NCBI RefSeq assembly: GCF_037940415.1
Contig: NZ_CP149798.1
Span: 3,282,501 to 3,346,500 of the forward strand
Reading direction: 5' to 3'
Source of the DNA: Streptomyces sp. f51
GTDB lineage: Bacteria > Actinomycetota > Actinomycetes > Streptomycetales > Streptomycetaceae
DNA length: 64,000 bases
Position numbers and translations under genes: made by a program. Numbering within the stretch: position 1 is the stretch's first letter; each line of letters begins with the position of its first letter. The notes below the pieces were generated by a model. It was not told the origin of the DNA. It did no database searches and was given only the letters and a program-made list of their open reading frames with translations. Of this stretch, positions 1 to 8,328 are shown piece after piece.

Positions 1-1
1 G

Positions 2-757
2 CGCGTGGCCTCCCTGTGCACCGGCGCCTTCGTCCTGGCCGCCGCCGGACTGCTGGACGGCAGACGCGCCACCACGCACTGGGCCCACACCCGGGCCCTG
101 GCCGCCCGCCATCCCCGGGTGACGGTGGATCCGGACGTCCTCTACGTGGACGACGGCGGCGTGCTCACCTCCGCCGGCAAGGCCGCCGCCATGGATCTGT
201 GCCTGCACCTGGTGCGCCTCGACCACGGCTCGTCGGTCGCCAACACCGTCGCCCGCAACCTGGTCGTGCCCCCGCACCGGGACGGCGGCCAGGCCCAGTT
301 CGTCACCACACCGGTCCCCGCACCCGGCCGGCATCCGCTCGCCGAACTGCTGCCCTGGGTCATGGAAAGGCTGGACCACCCGCTGACCGTGGAGGACCTG
401 GCCCGTCAGGCCCGGATGAGCTCGCGCCACCTGGCCCGCCACTTCAGGTCGGTGACCGGCACCACCCCGCTCCAGTGGCTGCTGACCCAACGGATCCGCC
501 ACGCGCAGGAGTTGCTGGAGACCACCGACGCGGGCGTCGACACCATCGCGGCCGCCACCGGCATGGGCACGGGCACGACCCTGCGCCGCCACTTCAACCG
601 CACGGTCGGCGTGCCCCCGGACGCCTACCGCCGCACGTTCCGCTCCCGGACCGGCCCGGCGGCGCCCGCGGACGGCGCCGCGACGGAGCATTCCGCTGCG
701 GGGACAATGGGCGCATGGCAGCAGAGAGCACCCGCCACCCGGCCCACGGGGAACTGA
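2..757 (+). CDS. GlxA-type AraC family regulator, 5' end outside window
   Basis: Only the last 251 codons are visible; the frame is open to the left edge, so the start lies upstream. The first visible residues are the end of a DJ-1/PfpI (class I glutamine amidotransferase-like) domain: SLCTGAFVLAAAGLLDG is the nucleophile-elbow segment, followed by the ATTHW strand typical of GlxA proteins. Residues about 115-215 form an AraC/XylS DNA-binding domain with two helix-turn-helix motifs, the first around LTVEDLARQARMSS and the second around DTIAAATGMG. Family members are one-component transcription activators; the ligand cannot be told from sequence. The C-terminal 43 bp overlap the start of the HD-domain gene, so the two are probably cotranscribed. 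Confidence 0.88.
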   Translation, partial: RVASLCTGAFVLAAAGLLDGRRATTHWAHTRALAARHPRVTVDPDVLYVDDGGVLTSAGKAAAMDLCLHLVRLDHGSSVANTVARNLVVPPHRDGGQAQFVTTPVPAPGRHPLAELLPWVMERLDHPLTVEDLARQARMSSRHLARHFRSVTGTTPLQWLLTQRIRHAQELLETTDAGVDTIAAATGMGTGTTLRRHFNRTVGVPPDAYRRTFRSRTGPAAPADGAATEHSAAGTMGAWQQRAPATRPTGN

Positions 758-1404
758 CGAAGCGCTGGGCGGACACCGTCTCGGCCGCACGGGACGGCGA
801 GGGCGGCTCGGGCCCCGAGCCCGGACCCTACGGGGCGAACCTCCTGGACCGCTGGGCCGAACCCCGGCGCCGGTACCACACCACCGACCACCTCCTCGCG
901 GTCCTCGACCGCATCGACGTGCTGGAGTCCCACGGCGAGCGGGCCGCCGACCCGGCCGCCGTGCGCCTGGCCGCCTGGTTCCACGACGCCGTGTACCTCC
1001 CCGACCGCTCGGAGAACGAGGAGCGCTCCGCCCGGCTCGCCGAGCGCGCGCTGGCCGAACTGGGCGTCGCCCCGGGGCGCACGGCCGAGGTCGCCCGGCT
1101 GGTCCGGCTCACCGTCACCCACGACCCCGCCGACGACGACACCGACGGTGCGGTCCTGTGCGACGCGGACCTCGCGATCCTGGCCTCGCCCCCGGCCGCG
1201 TACGCCGCCTACACCGCGGCCGTCCGGGAGGAGTACGCCTTCGTCCCCGAGGACGCCTTCCGGCAGGGCCGCGCGGCCGTGCTGCGCCAACTCCTCGATC
1301 TCCCCCGGCTGTTCAGAACGTCGTACGGCACCCGCACCTGGACGGCGTCGGCCCACCGCAACATGAAGGCGGAGCTGTCGGGGCTCACCACCTCCGGCAC
1401 CTGA
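715..1404 (+). CDS. HD-domain predicted metal-dependent phosphohydrolase
   Basis: A 229-residue cytosolic protein. Metal-binding residues of the HD superfamily are in order: a His in RRYHTTDH near residue 58, the HD pair in WFHDAVY near residue 94, a His in TVTHDP, and the Asp in DADLAIL. This is the family often annotated as predicted metal-dependent HD superfamily phosphohydrolase; the substrate is unknown. ATG at 715 was chosen because the homologous sequence starts there; upstream in the same frame there is only shadow translation of the GlxA gene. The gene overlaps the preceding regulator by 43 bp. A 34-bp tandem repeat follows the stop directly. Confidence 0.85.
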   Translation: MAAESTRHPAHGELTKRWADTVSAARDGEGGSGPEPGPYGANLLDRWAEPRRRYHTTDHLLAVLDRIDVLESHGERAADPAAVRLAAWFHDAVYLPDRSENEERSARLAERALAELGVAPGRTAEVARLVRLTVTHDPADDDTDGAVLCDADLAILASPPAAYAAYTAAVREEYAFVPEDAFRQGRAAVLRQLLDLPRLFRTSYGTRTWTASAHRNMKAELSGLTTSGT

Positions 1405-1605
1405 GAAGCCGGGCAATTCCAGCCCCTCCGGCGCTTGAGGAGCGGGGCAATTCCAGCCCCTCCAGCACCTGAGAAGCCGGGCAATTCCAGCCCCTCCGGC
1501 ACCTGAGAAGCCGGGCAATTCCAGCCCCTCCGGCGTTTGAGGAGCGGGGTCCGGGGCGGAGCCCTGTGGGCGGGAAGGGCAGGGGCGGAGGGGGCGAAAG
1601 AAGTC
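1405..1605. repeat. Four 34-bp tandem repeats ending in a dispersed Streptomyces intergenic repeat
   Basis: GGGCAATTCCAGCCCCTCCG begins at 1411, 1445, 1479 and 1513, an exact 34-bp period. The last copy runs on into a GC-rich tail (ggagcggggtccggggcgga, then aggggcggagggggcgaaag) that recurs at 19088-19260 and, inverted, at 20261-20340. The stretch lies between the HD-domain gene and the MFS gene and contains no credible ORF. The unit has partial dyad symmetry (CCCCTCC...GGAGCGGGG), so a transcript would form hairpins and may act as a terminator or mRNA stabiliser. Confidence 0.85.
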
Positions 1606-1714
1606 CCTGGCCGGAACGGGGCGAGGAGGCGACCGGGGGCGGCGGCGACGCGGCCGGGTGACCGGCGGGCGGAATCGATTCGACGTGCGGCGTACGACCC
1701 CGTACGAAGGGGGC

Positions 1715-2995
1715 ATGCCTCCCAGCCCCGGCCCCCTGAAGCCGGACATACCCGTCCGCGCCCCTGCCCCCGACGACGCCCCCGGCAGGGCCCGCATGCC
1801 CCTGTCCGTCTACGTCCTCGCGCTGTCCGTCTTCGCCCTGGGCACCAGCGAGTTCATGCTCTCCGGGCTGCTGCCGGCCATCGCGCGGGACATGCGCGTC
1901 ACCATCCCCCGGGCGGGTCTGCTGATTTCCGCGTTCGCGATCGGCATGGTCGTCGGCGCGCCCCTGCTCGCGGTGGCCACCCTGCGGCTGCCGAGGCGGA
2001 CCACCCTCGTCGCCCTGGTCGCGGTCTTCGGGCTGGGCCAGGTGGCCGGAGCCCTCGCGCCCGACTACCCCGTGCTCTTCGCCTCGCGGATCGTCAGTGC
2101 CCTGGCCTGCGCGGGTTTCTGGGCGGTCGGCGCGGCGGTGGCCGTCGCGGCGGTGCCGGCGACCTCGCGGGCACGGGCGCTGGCCGTGATGATCGGTGGC
2201 CTGTCCGTCGCGAACGTGCTGGGGGTGCCCGTGGGCGCCTTCCTCGGCGAGGGGCTCGGCTGGCGGGCCGCCTTCTGGGCCGTGGCCGCGGCGTCCGCCG
2301 TCGCGCTCGCCGGCATCCTGGCCCTCGTCCCGCCCATCGCTCCCCCGTCCGAACGGCCGCGGCTGCGCCGGGAACTGTTCGTCTACCGCGACGGGCGGGT
2401 CTGGCTGTCCGTCACCACGATCGCGCTCACCGCGGCCGGTGTGTTCTGCGCCTTCAGCTATCTCGCCCCGCTGCTCACCGACGTCGCCGGCCTCGACGAG
2501 AGCCGGGTCCCGACCGTGCTGGCGCTGTTCGGCGTGGGCGCCCTCGTCGGGACGGCGATCGGCGGGCGCTTCGCCGACGCGCATCCCTTCCGGGTCCTGC
2601 TGGGCGGCATGGCCGCCGACATCGTCGTGCTGGTGGCGTTCGCCCTGCTCGGGCGGTACGCCGTCGCGGCCGTCCCGCTCTCCTTCCTCCTCGGGGTGGC
2701 CTGCTTCAGCACCGCCCCCGCGCTCAACGCCCGGATGTTCCATCTCGCCGCGGCCGCCCCGACCCTGGCGGGCGCCACCACGACCGCCGCCTTCAACCTG
2801 GGCAACACCGCGGGTCCCTGGCTGGGCGGCGCAGTCATCGACGCGGGGCTCGGCTACCGGGCCACCGCGTGGGTGGGCGCCGTGCTGACCACCGCCGCGG
2901 TCGGCCTGACCCTCGTGGCGCTGCGGACGCACCGCCGGGCGCCGCACGCGCGGACCGCGGGAACGGCGGAGAATCCCGTACGCCCCCAAGGGTGA
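1715..2995 (+). CDS. MFS transporter, DHA1 (chloramphenicol/AraJ-like) drug efflux family
   Basis: A 426-residue membrane protein with about 12 hydrophobic segments, starting with MPLSVYVLALSVFALGTSEF and LSGLLPAIARDM, the signature of the Cmx/AraJ branch of drug:proton antiporters. ATG at 1715 is preferred over GTG 1658 because GAAGGGGG sits 2-9 bases upstream of it and the extra N-terminus would be hydrophilic and non-conserved. Residues 1-30 are a Pro-rich cytoplasmic leader. The probable role is export of a small amphiphilic compound; the substrate is not predictable. The gene stands alone behind the 34-bp repeat array, with the DinB-GNAT gene 20 bp downstream, possibly cotranscribed. Confidence 0.88.
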   Translation: MPPSPGPLKPDIPVRAPAPDDAPGRARMPLSVYVLALSVFALGTSEFMLSGLLPAIARDMRVTIPRAGLLISAFAIGMVVGAPLLAVATLRLPRRTTLVALVAVFGLGQVAGALAPDYPVLFASRIVSALACAGFWAVGAAVAVAAVPATSRARALAVMIGGLSVANVLGVPVGAFLGEGLGWRAAFWAVAAASAVALAGILALVPPIAPPSERPRLRRELFVYRDGRVWLSVTTIALTAAGVFCAFSYLAPLLTDVAGLDESRVPTVLALFGVGALVGTAIGGRFADAHPFRVLLGGMAADIVVLVAFALLGRYAVAAVPLSFLLGVACFSTAPALNARMFHLAAAAPTLAGATTTAAFNLGNTAGPWLGGAVIDAGLGYRATAWVGAVLTTAAVGLTLVALRTHRRAPHARTAGTAENPVRPQG

Positions 2996-3015
2996 TCCGT
3001 CCTATTCTCGGCCGC

Positions 3016-4122
3016 ATGACAGACATGGGCGGGGATCGGATCGAGGAAGCCGTCGCGAGTTGCTCGGCGCTGCTGCGGGCGGCGGCCGGAGGCGACTGGG
3101 ACGGCGTACGGGCGGGCCGTCTCGCATGGAACTGCCGGCGGACCGCCGAGCACATCGCCAGTGATCTCATCGCGTACGCGGGGCAGTTGGCCGGGCGCCC
3201 ACAGTCCGCGTACGTGCCGTTCGACATCACGCTGGACGAGGGCACCGGCAACGCGGAGGTCGTCGACGTGATCGAGACGACCGGCGCCCTGCTCGCCGCG
3301 GCCGTCCGCACGACCCCGCGCGAGGTGCGCGCCTTCCATCCGTACCCGTTCCGCAGCGCGAACCGCGAGGGCTTCGCCGCGATGGGGGTGGCCGAGGTCC
3401 TGCTGCACACGCACGACATCGCCGAGGGACTCGGCCTGCCGTACGAGCCGCCGGCCGGACTGTGCGACTGGGTCCTCACCCGGATCTTCCCCCACGTGCG
3501 CCCCGAACCCGACGCCCCGTGGAGCACGCTCCTGTGGGCCACGGGACGCGGCGACCTGCCCGGCCGGGAGGCGCTCACCGAGTGGCGCTGGAACAACAAC
3601 CTCGTGATCGGCACCGAGCGGCTCACCCTCCAGGGGGTCACCCCGGCCGCCGCCGCCGATCTGCGCGCGGGTGGCACGGGCGGCTTCGAGTGGATCGAGG
3701 GCGGCCCGTTCGAGGGCACCCGGGACGCCGCCGGGATGGTCGTGAGCGCCTACGAGAAGGGCGTGCACCGTCCGGAGTGGGGCATGTTCGTGCTCGTACG
3801 GCGCGAGGACGGCCTCGCGGTCGGCGCGATCGGCTTCCACGGCCTGCCCGACGAGGAGGCGCGCGCCGAGGTCGGCTACGACCTCGCGGAGAACGCCCGC
3901 GGCCGCGGCTACGCCACCGAGGCGCTGCGCGCGCTGTGCGAGCAGGCCCTCGCGCGTGACGACGTGAAGGTCCTGCTCGCCGCCATCGACCGGGACAACG
4001 CCCCCTCGCAACGGGTCATCGCCCGCGCCGGTTTCACCCGGGTCGGCGAGGACACGGAGAGGCTGGCCCGCGAACTGGACGGCCTGGAGGACTCCTTGCG
4101 GCTGTACGCCCGCGAGAGCTGA
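3016..4122 (+). CDS. DinB/maleylpyruvate isomerase-like plus GNAT acetyltransferase fusion
   Basis: A 368-residue two-domain protein. Residues about 10-185 match the mycothiol-dependent maleylpyruvate isomerase / DinB-like four-helix fold (GRLAWNCRRTAEHIASDL, later LLHTHDIAEGLGLPYEPP; the early and late His residues are the usual metal ligands). Residues about 190-365 are a RimJ/RimL-type GNAT acetyltransferase, with the acetyl-CoA loop in ENARGRGYATEALRALCEQA and the DRDNAPSQRVIARAGF strand. ATG at 3016 is the first in-frame start after the MFS stop. The pairing suggests acetylation of a small molecule or thiol-linked substrate; no target is evident. A perfect GC dyad follows, where the gene converges with the DUF4031 gene. 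Confidence 0.85.
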   Translation: MTDMGGDRIEEAVASCSALLRAAAGGDWDGVRAGRLAWNCRRTAEHIASDLIAYAGQLAGRPQSAYVPFDITLDEGTGNAEVVDVIETTGALLAAAVRTTPREVRAFHPYPFRSANREGFAAMGVAEVLLHTHDIAEGLGLPYEPPAGLCDWVLTRIFPHVRPEPDAPWSTLLWATGRGDLPGREALTEWRWNNNLVIGTERLTLQGVTPAAAADLRAGGTGGFEWIEGGPFEGTRDAAGMVVSAYEKGVHRPEWGMFVLVRREDGLAVGAIGFHGLPDEEARAEVGYDLAENARGRGYATEALRALCEQALARDDVKVLLAAIDRDNAPSQRVIARAGFTRVGEDTERLARELDGLEDSLRLYARES

Positions 4123-4139
4123 GCCGTGGCCCGGCCCGG

Positions 4140-4161
4140 GGGGCGGGCGCGCGCCCGCCCC
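4140..4161. terminator. Bidirectional GC-rich dyad between convergent genes
   Basis: A perfect 22-bp palindrome centred at 4150/4151 (GGGGCGGGCGCG with its complement) between the GNAT-fusion stop and the DUF4031 stop. No U-tract is present, as is usual for Streptomyces terminators. A CCGCCCCGCCGGGTC direct repeat follows it. Confidence 0.55.
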
Positions 4162-4188
4162 GCCGGGTCGGGCCGCCGCCCCGCCGGG

Positions 4189-4452
4189 TCAGCCCGCCCG
4201 CTTGCGGCGGCGCAGTCCCGCCCCGTGCAGCAGCCGTACGACCTCACGGCTGCTGACCTCCACCGCTCCGGCGGCGACCGCGTCGGCGTAGCGGTGCGAG
4301 GGGATGTCGTAGTGGTCGCGTTCGAAGGCCCTTGGCGGTGCGCCCAGTTCGCCGGCGAACGCGTGGAGTTCGTCGTAGGAGACGTCGCTGATCAGGTGGG
4401 ACCAGACGCGGCCGTGCCCCGGCCAGGTGGGGGGATCGATGTAGACGGTCAC
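4189..4452 (-). CDS. DUF4031 domain protein
   Basis: An 87-residue cytosolic protein starting MTVYIDPPTWPGHGRVWSHL, with the motif series ISDVSYDELHAFAGELG and FERDHYDIPSHRYADAV diagnostic of DUF4031. Function is unknown. The open frame extends further upstream, but the GTG at 4452 is chosen because it overlaps the upstream gene's stop as GTGA (4449-4452), a translational-coupling arrangement, and because the family begins with the VYIDPP strand. The C-terminus is basic (RRRKRAG). Confidence 0.86.
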   Translation of the reverse strand: MTVYIDPPTWPGHGRVWSHLISDVSYDELHAFAGELGAPPRAFERDHYDIPSHRYADAVAAGAVEVSSREVVRLLHGAGLRRRKRAG

Positions 4453-4844
4453 GAGGGCGGGTTCGTGCCGGTCGCCGAGCCGAGCGAGCCCACCGGGGAG
4501 ATCTTCACCCCGGCCTCGTGGCACACCCAGTGCGGGTCGGGGCCCAGTTCGGGCTCGACGTCCAGGGCGTGCGGGCCGCCGGTGGTGCACACCGGGCACA
4601 GCGGCCATCGTCCGTGCCGTTCCAGAAGCGCGTCCTGCACGTCCTGGGCGACGAGCCCGGCCACGAATTCGACGCCGTCGGGCCACTGTTCGACCCACCA
4701 GCGGCGCTGCGCCACGGACTCCTCGACCAGGGACACGACGTCCGCCTCGGCCACCTGGCCCGCGATCAGGTCGGCGAGCACACGGGCGCGTGCCGCGTGC
4801 AACGCCTGCTCCAGGGGGCTGAGGGGATTGCCGGTGGGGTCCAT
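4449..4844 (-). CDS. Conserved hypothetical protein, first gene of a two-gene operon
   Basis: A 131-residue protein with no signal peptide or membrane segment. A helical N-terminal half (LEQALHAARARVLADL, VVSLVEESVAQRRWW) leads to a C-terminal region with the spaced cysteines CPVCTTGGPHALD...HWVCHEAG, which look like a small zinc site. I do not recognise a named family. ATG at 4844 begins MDPTGNPLSP; an upstream in-frame ATG at 4880 lies inside the divergent promoter. It is coupled to the DUF4031 gene by a 4-bp overlap, so the two probably act together. It is divergent from the RpiR regulator, 56 bp away. Confidence 0.75.
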   Translation of the reverse strand: MDPTGNPLSPLEQALHAARARVLADLIAGQVAEADVVSLVEESVAQRRWWVEQWPDGVEFVAGLVAQDVQDALLERHGRWPLCPVCTTGGPHALDVEPELGPDPHWVCHEAGVKISPVGSLGSATGTNPPS

Positions 4845-4863
4845 GTCCCCATTGTGAGCACCC

Positions 4864-4896
4864 TTGACCGTATGCCCCAAAGGAAAATATCTTTCA
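4864..4896 (+). promoter_or_regulatory. Promoter and AT-rich candidate operator of the MurNAc operon
   Basis: TTGACC at 4864-4869 and TATCTT at 4888-4893 are separated by 18 bp and place the transcription start at the GTG of the RpiR gene (4901), suggesting a leaderless mRNA. The AT-rich GGAAAATATCTTTC at 4882-4895 overlaps the -10 and resembles the GAAA/TTTC half sites bound by RpiR/MurR proteins. A second AT-rich patch, GGAAATTTTC, lies at 4918-4927 inside the coding start. Autoregulation is an inference. Confidence 0.5.
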
Positions 4897-4900
4897 TTGT

Positions 4901-5821
4901 GTGACCAATGACGTGAAGGAAATTTTCGCGGGTGGGGCCCCGCCCGCCCCCGCGGCCCTCGCGGCCAAGGTGCGCACCCTCGCCCCCTCGATGACCCGCT
5001 CCATGCAGCGGGTCGCCGAGGCCGTCGCCGGTGACCCGGCCGGCTGCGCGGCCCTCACGGTCACCGGACTCGCCGGGCTCACCGGCACCAGCGAGGCCAC
5101 GGTCGTCCGCACGGCCCGCCTCCTCGGCTATCCCGGATACCGGGACCTGCGTCTCGCGCTGGCCGGGCTCGCCGCCCAGCAGGAGTCGGGCCGCGCCCCC
5201 GCCGTCACCGCCGACATAGCCGTCGACGACCCCATCGCGGACGTCGTCGCCAAGCTGGCCTACGACGAGCAGCAGACCCTCGCCGACACCGCCGCCGCGC
5301 TCGACACGGTCCAGCTCGGCGCCGCCGTGACCGCCATAGCCACCGCCCGCCGCGTCGACGTCTACGGCGTCGGCGCGTCCGGGCTCGTCGCCCAGGACCT
5401 CCTCCAGAAGCTCATGCGCATCGGGATCATCGCCCACGCGCACAGCGACCCGCACCTCGCGGTGACGGGCGCGGTGCAGCTGCGCGCCAAGGACGTGGCC
5501 ATAGCCATCACGCACTCCGGGTCGACCGGCGACGTCATCGAACCGCTGCGGGTCGCCTTCGAGCGCGGCGCGACGACGGTGGCGATCACCGGCCGTCCGA
5601 ACGGACCGGTCGCGCAGTACGCCGACCACGTCCTCACCACCTCCACCGCCCGCGAGAGCGAGCTGCGCCCGGCGGCCATGTCGTCGCGCACGAGCCAGCT
5701 GCTGGTGGTGGACTGTCTGTTCGTGGGGGTCGCCCAGCGCACCTACGAGACGGCGGCGCCCGCGCTGTCCGCCTCGTACGAGGCCCTGGCCCACCGCCAC
5801 TCCCCGCGCACCGGCCGATAG
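4901..5821 (+). CDS. MurR/RpiR family transcriptional regulator
   Basis: A 306-residue one-component regulator. Residues about 25-100 are the RpiR winged helix-turn-helix domain (SMQRVAEAVAGDPAGCAALT, then TGTSEATVVRTARLLGYPGY). Residues about 135-280 are a SIS sugar-phosphate binding domain (VDVYGVGASGLVAQDLLQKL; AITHSGSTGDVIEPL). It starts the operon with murQ and a PTS permease, so it is most likely the repressor that senses MurNAc-6-phosphate, by analogy with E. coli MurR. GTG at 4901 fits a leaderless transcript from the promoter at 4864-4893. Confidence 0.9.
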   Translation: MTNDVKEIFAGGAPPAPAALAAKVRTLAPSMTRSMQRVAEAVAGDPAGCAALTVTGLAGLTGTSEATVVRTARLLGYPGYRDLRLALAGLAAQQESGRAPAVTADIAVDDPIADVVAKLAYDEQQTLADTAAALDTVQLGAAVTAIATARRVDVYGVGASGLVAQDLLQKLMRIGIIAHAHSDPHLAVTGAVQLRAKDVAIAITHSGSTGDVIEPLRVAFERGATTVAITGRPNGPVAQYADHVLTTSTARESELRPAAMSSRTSQLLVVDCLFVGVAQRTYETAAPALSASYEALAHRHSPRTGR

Positions 5822-5863
5822 CCGCTCCGCACGACCGACCTCATCCGAAAGAGCCGCCTCTCC

Positions 5864-6799
5864 ATGACCTCCATGTCCGACCACGGCGATCTTCGAGCAG
5901 AGCTGGAGACGCTGACCACCGAGGCGTTCCGCCCCGAACTCTCGGAGATCGACCGTCTGCCCACCCTGGAGATCGCCCGGCTCATGAACGGGGAGGACAC
6001 GACGGTCCCGGCGGCCGTCGCAGCGCAGCTCCCCCTCATCGCCGCCGCCATCGACGGCATCGCGGAGCGCATGGCGCGCGGCGGCCGGCTCATCTACGCG
6101 GGAGCCGGAACGGCGGGCCGGCTCGGTGTCCTGGACGCCTCGGAGTGCCCGCCCACGTTCAACACCGACCCGTCCCGGGTCGTCGGGGTGATCGCGGGCG
6201 GCCCGACGGCCATGGTCACCTCGATCGAGGGCGCCGAGGACTCCCGGGAGCTGGCGGCGGCCGACCTGGACGCGCTCGCCCTGACCCCCGACGACACCGT
6301 GGTCGGCGTCTCCGCCTCGGGCCGCACCCCGTACGCGGTGGGAGCGGTCGAGCACGCCCGCAAGCAGGGCGCGCTCACGGTCGGCCTGTCCTGCAACGCG
6401 CACAGCGCCCTCGCCTCCGCCGCGGACCACGGCATCGAGGTGGTGGTCGGACCCGAGCTGCTGACGGGCTCGACCCGGCTGAAGTCCGGCACGGCGCAGA
6501 AACTCGTCCTGAACATGCTCTCGACGATCACGATGATCCGGCTCGGCAAGACGTACGGGAACCTGATGGTCGACGTACGGGCCTCGAACGAGAAGCTGCG
6601 GGCCCGCTCCCGCCGGATCGTCGCCCTCGCCACCGGCGCCTCCGACGAGGAGATCGAGCACGCGCTCACCGCCACCGACGGCGAGGTGAAGAACGCCGTC
6701 CTGACGATCCTCGGCGGGGTGGACGGGCCCACCGCCGCCCGCCTTCTGGAGGAGTCGCAGGGCCATCTGCGCGCCGCGCTGGCGGCTTCGGCCGGCTGA
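5864..6799 (+). CDS. murQ: N-acetylmuramic acid 6-phosphate etherase
   Basis: A 311-residue SIS-domain enzyme that cleaves the lactyl ether of MurNAc-6-phosphate to GlcNAc-6-phosphate and D-lactate during peptidoglycan salvage. Family signatures present include LTTEAFRPELSEIDRLPTLE, the phosphate-binding RLIYAGAGTAGRLGVLDASE with the catalytic Glu, the CPPTF motif, and GVSASGRTPYAVGA. The C-terminal helical domain GNLMVDVRASNEKLRAR is complete. ATG at 5864 is used; a second in-frame ATG lies at 5873. It sits 42 bp after the RpiR regulator and 16 bp before the PTS gene. The product feeds the NagA/NagK steps encoded near 21-23 kb. Confidence 0.95.
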   Translation: MTSMSDHGDLRAELETLTTEAFRPELSEIDRLPTLEIARLMNGEDTTVPAAVAAQLPLIAAAIDGIAERMARGGRLIYAGAGTAGRLGVLDASECPPTFNTDPSRVVGVIAGGPTAMVTSIEGAEDSRELAAADLDALALTPDDTVVGVSASGRTPYAVGAVEHARKQGALTVGLSCNAHSALASAADHGIEVVVGPELLTGSTRLKSGTAQKLVLNMLSTITMIRLGKTYGNLMVDVRASNEKLRARSRRIVALATGASDEEIEHALTATDGEVKNAVLTILGGVDGPTAARLLEESQGHLRAALAASAG

Positions 6800-6815
6800 G
6801 CAGCACGCTCGGGGA

Positions 6816-8294
6816 GTGCGCACACCGGACTCCACCACAGCAGCGGCGATCCTCCCCCTCGTGGGCGGACCCGCGAACGTCCTCACCGTCGCCCACTGCA
6901 TGACCCGGCTCCGGCTGGGTCTGCGGGACCGGAGCCTGGTGGACGAGGAGGGCCTGCGGGCCCTTCCCGCCGTCCTCGGGCTGGTCGCGGACGACCGTTC
7001 GTACCAGATCGTGCTGGGCCCCGGCACGGTCGCCCGCGTGTCACCCGCCTTCGAGGCCCTGCTGACGGCCGACACGGACCCGCCCGCCCCGCCCGGCGCC
7101 GGGCCGGACACCACCGCGGACCGGCTCGCCCGGCGCGGGGCCGAGCTGAAGGCCGCCAGGACCCGCCGCAACGCCACCCCCCTCAAGCTGTTCCTGCGGC
7201 GGATCGCGGACGTGTTCGTGCCCCTGATCCCCGCCCTGATCGGCTGCGGGGTGATCGCCGGCCTCAACGGACTGCTGGTCAACCTCGGCGTGCTGACCGG
7301 CCTCACCCCCGCCCTGACCGCCATCTCCTCCGGGTTCATGGCCCTGATCGCCGTCTTCGTGGGACACAACACGGCCAAGGTGTTCGGCGGCACCCCGGTC
7401 CTGGGCGGCGCGGTCGCCGCCGTCGTCGTCTACGCGGGGGTCGCCAAGGTGACCGTCCTCGGTGTGACGCTCGCCCCCGGACAGGGCGGGGTCCTGGGCG
7501 CCCTGGCCGCGGCCCTCCTCGGGACGTACGTGGAGAAGTGGTGCCGCGGCTGGGTGCCGCCCACCCTCGACGTCCTGGTCACCCCCACCCTCACCGTGCT
7601 GCTGACCGGCCTGGTGACGCTGTACGCGCTGATGTACGCGGCCGGGCAGCTCTCCGCCGCCATCGGCACCGCCGCCACCTGGCTGCTCTCCACCACGGGC
7701 GCCTTCGCCGGGCTCGTCCTCGGCGCCCTGTTCCTCCCCCTGGTGATGCTCGGCCTGCACCAGGCCCTCATCCCCATCCACACCACCCTCATCGAGCAGC
7801 AGGGCTACACCGTGCTGCTGCCCGTGCTCGCCATGGCGGGCGCCGGTCAGGTCGGCGCCGCCCTCGCGGTCTACGTCCGGCTGCGCCACGACACCTCACT
7901 GCGTACGACGATCAGATCGGCGCTCCCGGCCGGACTCCTCGGTGTCGGCGAGCCCCTGATCTACGGCGTCTCCCTGCCGCTGGGCCGCCCCTTCGTCACG
8001 GCCTGCGCGGGCGGGGCGGCCGGCGGTGCCTTCATCGGCTTCTTCTCGATGCTGGGCGACCGGGTCGGCTCGACGGCCATCGGCCCCTCCGGCCTCGCCC
8101 TGTTCCCGCTGCTGTCCGGCAACCGGGGCCTCGCCGTCACCGCCGCGATCTACGCGGGCGGCCTGCTCACCGGGTACGCCGTCGGGTTCGCGGCCACCTA
8201 CTTCCTCGGCCTCGGCGGCCTCACCGCGACCGGTCCCGGCGGTGACCTCGGCGGTGCCTCACCGGAGCGCCGGGCGGAACAGGCCACGGTGTAG
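6816..8294 (+). CDS. PTS EIIBC permease, probably for N-acetylmuramic acid
   Basis: A 492-residue PTS permease. Residues about 1-80 are the EIIB domain with the phosphorylated Cys in VAHCMTRLRLGL. Residues about 125-470 are an EIIC domain of the glucose family with roughly ten membrane segments, including LKLFLRRIADVFVPLIPAL, HNTAKVFGG and the substrate-loop motif GVGEPLIYGVSLPLGRP. No EIIA domain is fused, so phosphate must come from a separate EIIA. The GTG start at 6816 has GGGGA just upstream. Position behind murQ argues for MurNAc uptake (MurP-like); GlcNAc or another aminosugar remains possible. Confidence 0.88.
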   Translation: MRTPDSTTAAAILPLVGGPANVLTVAHCMTRLRLGLRDRSLVDEEGLRALPAVLGLVADDRSYQIVLGPGTVARVSPAFEALLTADTDPPAPPGAGPDTTADRLARRGAELKAARTRRNATPLKLFLRRIADVFVPLIPALIGCGVIAGLNGLLVNLGVLTGLTPALTAISSGFMALIAVFVGHNTAKVFGGTPVLGGAVAAVVVYAGVAKVTVLGVTLAPGQGGVLGALAAALLGTYVEKWCRGWVPPTLDVLVTPTLTVLLTGLVTLYALMYAAGQLSAAIGTAATWLLSTTGAFAGLVLGALFLPLVMLGLHQALIPIHTTLIEQQGYTVLLPVLAMAGAGQVGAALAVYVRLRHDTSLRTTIRSALPAGLLGVGEPLIYGVSLPLGRPFVTACAGGAAGGAFIGFFSMLGDRVGSTAIGPSGLALFPLLSGNRGLAVTAAIYAGGLLTGYAVGFAATYFLGLGGLTATGPGGDLGGASPERRAEQATV

Positions 8295-8328
8295 CCGTGC
8301 TGTCGGTGGCGCGTGCGACGCTGGGGGC

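Noticed and set aside
1411..1546. Possible CRISPR array
   Set aside because: The 34-bp units are directly adjacent with no variable spacers, and no cas genes are present.
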